From an uncultured Flavihumibacter sp. (lineage in GTDB: Bacteria > Bacteroidota > Bacteroidia > Chitinophagales > Chitinophagaceae): a DNA stretch of 7,796 bases. Positions 7,066 to 7,796 of the stretch are shown here, piece after piece; positions within the stretch are counted from its first letter, which is position 1; each line of letters begins with the position of its first letter. The notes under the pieces are model-generated. The model made no database searches and was not told where the DNA came from. It saw only the letters and a list, made by a program, of their open reading frames with translations. Location of the stretch: assembly GCA_946481605.1 (NCBI GenBank), contig CAMLPA010000144.1, positions 1 to 7,796 on the forward strand, read 5' to 3'. Both the position numbers and the translations under genes were made by a program.

Positions 7066-7796
7066 TTACTTCTTGCTTTTAATAAGTTTCACCAATACAA
7101 CATCGTTCTCCTGGATATCCAGTTTGTGCGAGAAATCCCTGCCTGATTTCACAGTGATTTGTCTGGTAAAAACGGGGCGGCCATCATTTTCTTTTTTCAT
7201 TTTTTCTACCTGCTGTTTGCTGAGCTGGCCGGGTCTTCCCATATCAATATAGGCGGTATATGCATCGTTGATACGGTAACCTACTTTGTACACTTCCATC
7301 GTATAATTTCCGGATGGAACGTTGGACAGGTTTACAGTTACTTCCCCTTTAGATTGCGCAGGAAGGTCCTGTATGTAATATTTCTGGTTGTGTGTGGAAT
7401 CACCTGGATGGGTATTCGTAAAATCCCAGAACAGCAATTGAACGCCGCCATTTTCATCTTTACATGCCCAGGAACGGCTATCGGCATTCGCCAGTTCCGT
7501 TCCGCCCAGTTTGTTCAGGTACTGATACGCGTAGAACGCCGGTTTATTGATGCCCTGAATGGTCAATAACCCGAAGCCGCCATGAAAAGGCGTGTAGCGC
7601 GGGCCAGGTTCTTCAAAAATATCGGTGAACACCCAATACGACATGGATTGCGCCGCATCGCCCACCTGTTTTAACTTGTCGAGAATGTATGCCGCTTCGT
7701 GGTAACTATCGTGCAAAGGATCAGCGGGTGTATAAGATGAGCTCCATTCCGTGTAATGCAGTTCGAGGTGCTTCATGGCTGATTCGGAAATCTCTT
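7066..7796 (-). CDS. GH39 beta-xylosidase, C-terminal part (5' end beyond the window)
   Basis: Retaining GH39 enzymes release xylose from the non-reducing end of xylo-oligosaccharides. The frame is open to the window's right edge, and the Met codon at 7774-7776 is internal, preceded in frame by E-I-S-E-S-A. The catalytic nucleophile is the Glu coded at 7747-7749 in H-Y-T-E-W-S-S-S. The rest of the GH39 barrel follows in the expected order: D-S-Y-H-E-A-A-Y-I-L, then M-S-Y-W-V-F-T-D-I-F-E-E, then F-H-G-G-F-G-L-L and K-P-A-F-Y-A-Y. After it comes the C-terminal beta-sandwich, ending at the TAA at 7066-7068. About 226 residues follow the nucleophile, close to the roughly 220 of characterised GH39 xylosidases, so the missing N-terminal part should be about 270-300 residues including the general acid. 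It is the first visible gene of the operon. Other GH39 activities (for example alpha-L-iduronidase) are unlikely given the GH3 and GH43 partners. Confidence 0.93.
   Translation of the reverse strand, partial: EISESAMKHLELHYTEWSSSYTPADPLHDSYHEAAYILDKLKQVGDAAQSMSYWVFTDIFEEPGPRYTPFHGGFGLLTIQGINKPAFYAYQYLNKLGGTELANADSRSWACKDENGGVQLLFWDFTNTHPGDSTHNQKYYIQDLPAQSKGEVTVNLSNVPSGNYTMEVYKVGYRINDAYTAYIDMGRPGQLSKQQVEKMKKENDGRPVFTRQITVKSGRDFSHKLDIQENDVVLVKLIKSKK

Noticed and set aside
7066..7776. Reading the GH39 gene as complete from the Met at 7774-7776
   Set aside because: The frame stays open upstream to the window edge, and this Met falls just before the nucleophile motif, deep inside the GH39 barrel, so the true start is outside the window.

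Overview
This window looks like part of a plant-polysaccharide (probably xylan or arabinoxylan) degradation locus of a Bacteroidota bacterium, most likely in the Chitinophagaceae or a close relative. That placement is an inference. It rests on signal peptides ending in the Ala-Gln style common in this phylum, the lack of Shine-Dalgarno motifs in front of the genes, the enzyme families present and the form of the tRNA-Arg. No susC/susD pair, regulator or transporter of a classical polysaccharide utilisation locus lies inside the window.

Layout. Positions 9-83 hold a tRNA-Arg (anticodon CCG), followed by a strong hairpin terminator (116-143). From about 140 to 670 there is no intact gene. The minus strand at 245-349 still reads like the C-terminal winged helix of an HxlR-family transcription regulator, and a weaker resemblance to the N-terminal half lies in another frame further upstream, so I read this stretch as a decayed regulator gene. 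From 726 to 3236 (plus strand) is a large secreted (alpha/alpha)6-barrel glycosidase of the MGH1/GH63-like type with two C-terminal discoidin-like (F5/8 type C) domains; its substrate cannot be told from sequence. A short gap with a 44-nt imperfect palindrome (3262-3305) separates it from a convergent minus-strand operon.

The operon is transcribed from beyond the right edge towards the left: a GH39 beta-xylosidase (only the C-terminal part is in the window), then a GH3 beta-glycosidase, then a GH43 beta-xylosidase/alpha-L-arabinofuranosidase. The gaps are 11 and 16 bases, so the three are almost certainly co-transcribed from a promoter outside the window. GH3 and GH43 both carry ordinary type I signal peptides without a lipobox, pointing to the periplasm or a secreted location rather than a surface lipoprotein.

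How they fit together: GH39 and GH3 are exo-acting enzymes that trim beta-linked xylose or glucose from short oligosaccharides, and GH43 removes arabinose or xylose. Together they look like the terminal saccharification part of a hemicellulose pathway. The convergent MGH1-like enzyme may supply a further debranching activity. No wholly new type of system is evident; the least understood parts are the MGH1-like discoidin enzyme, the decayed regulator and the intergenic palindrome.
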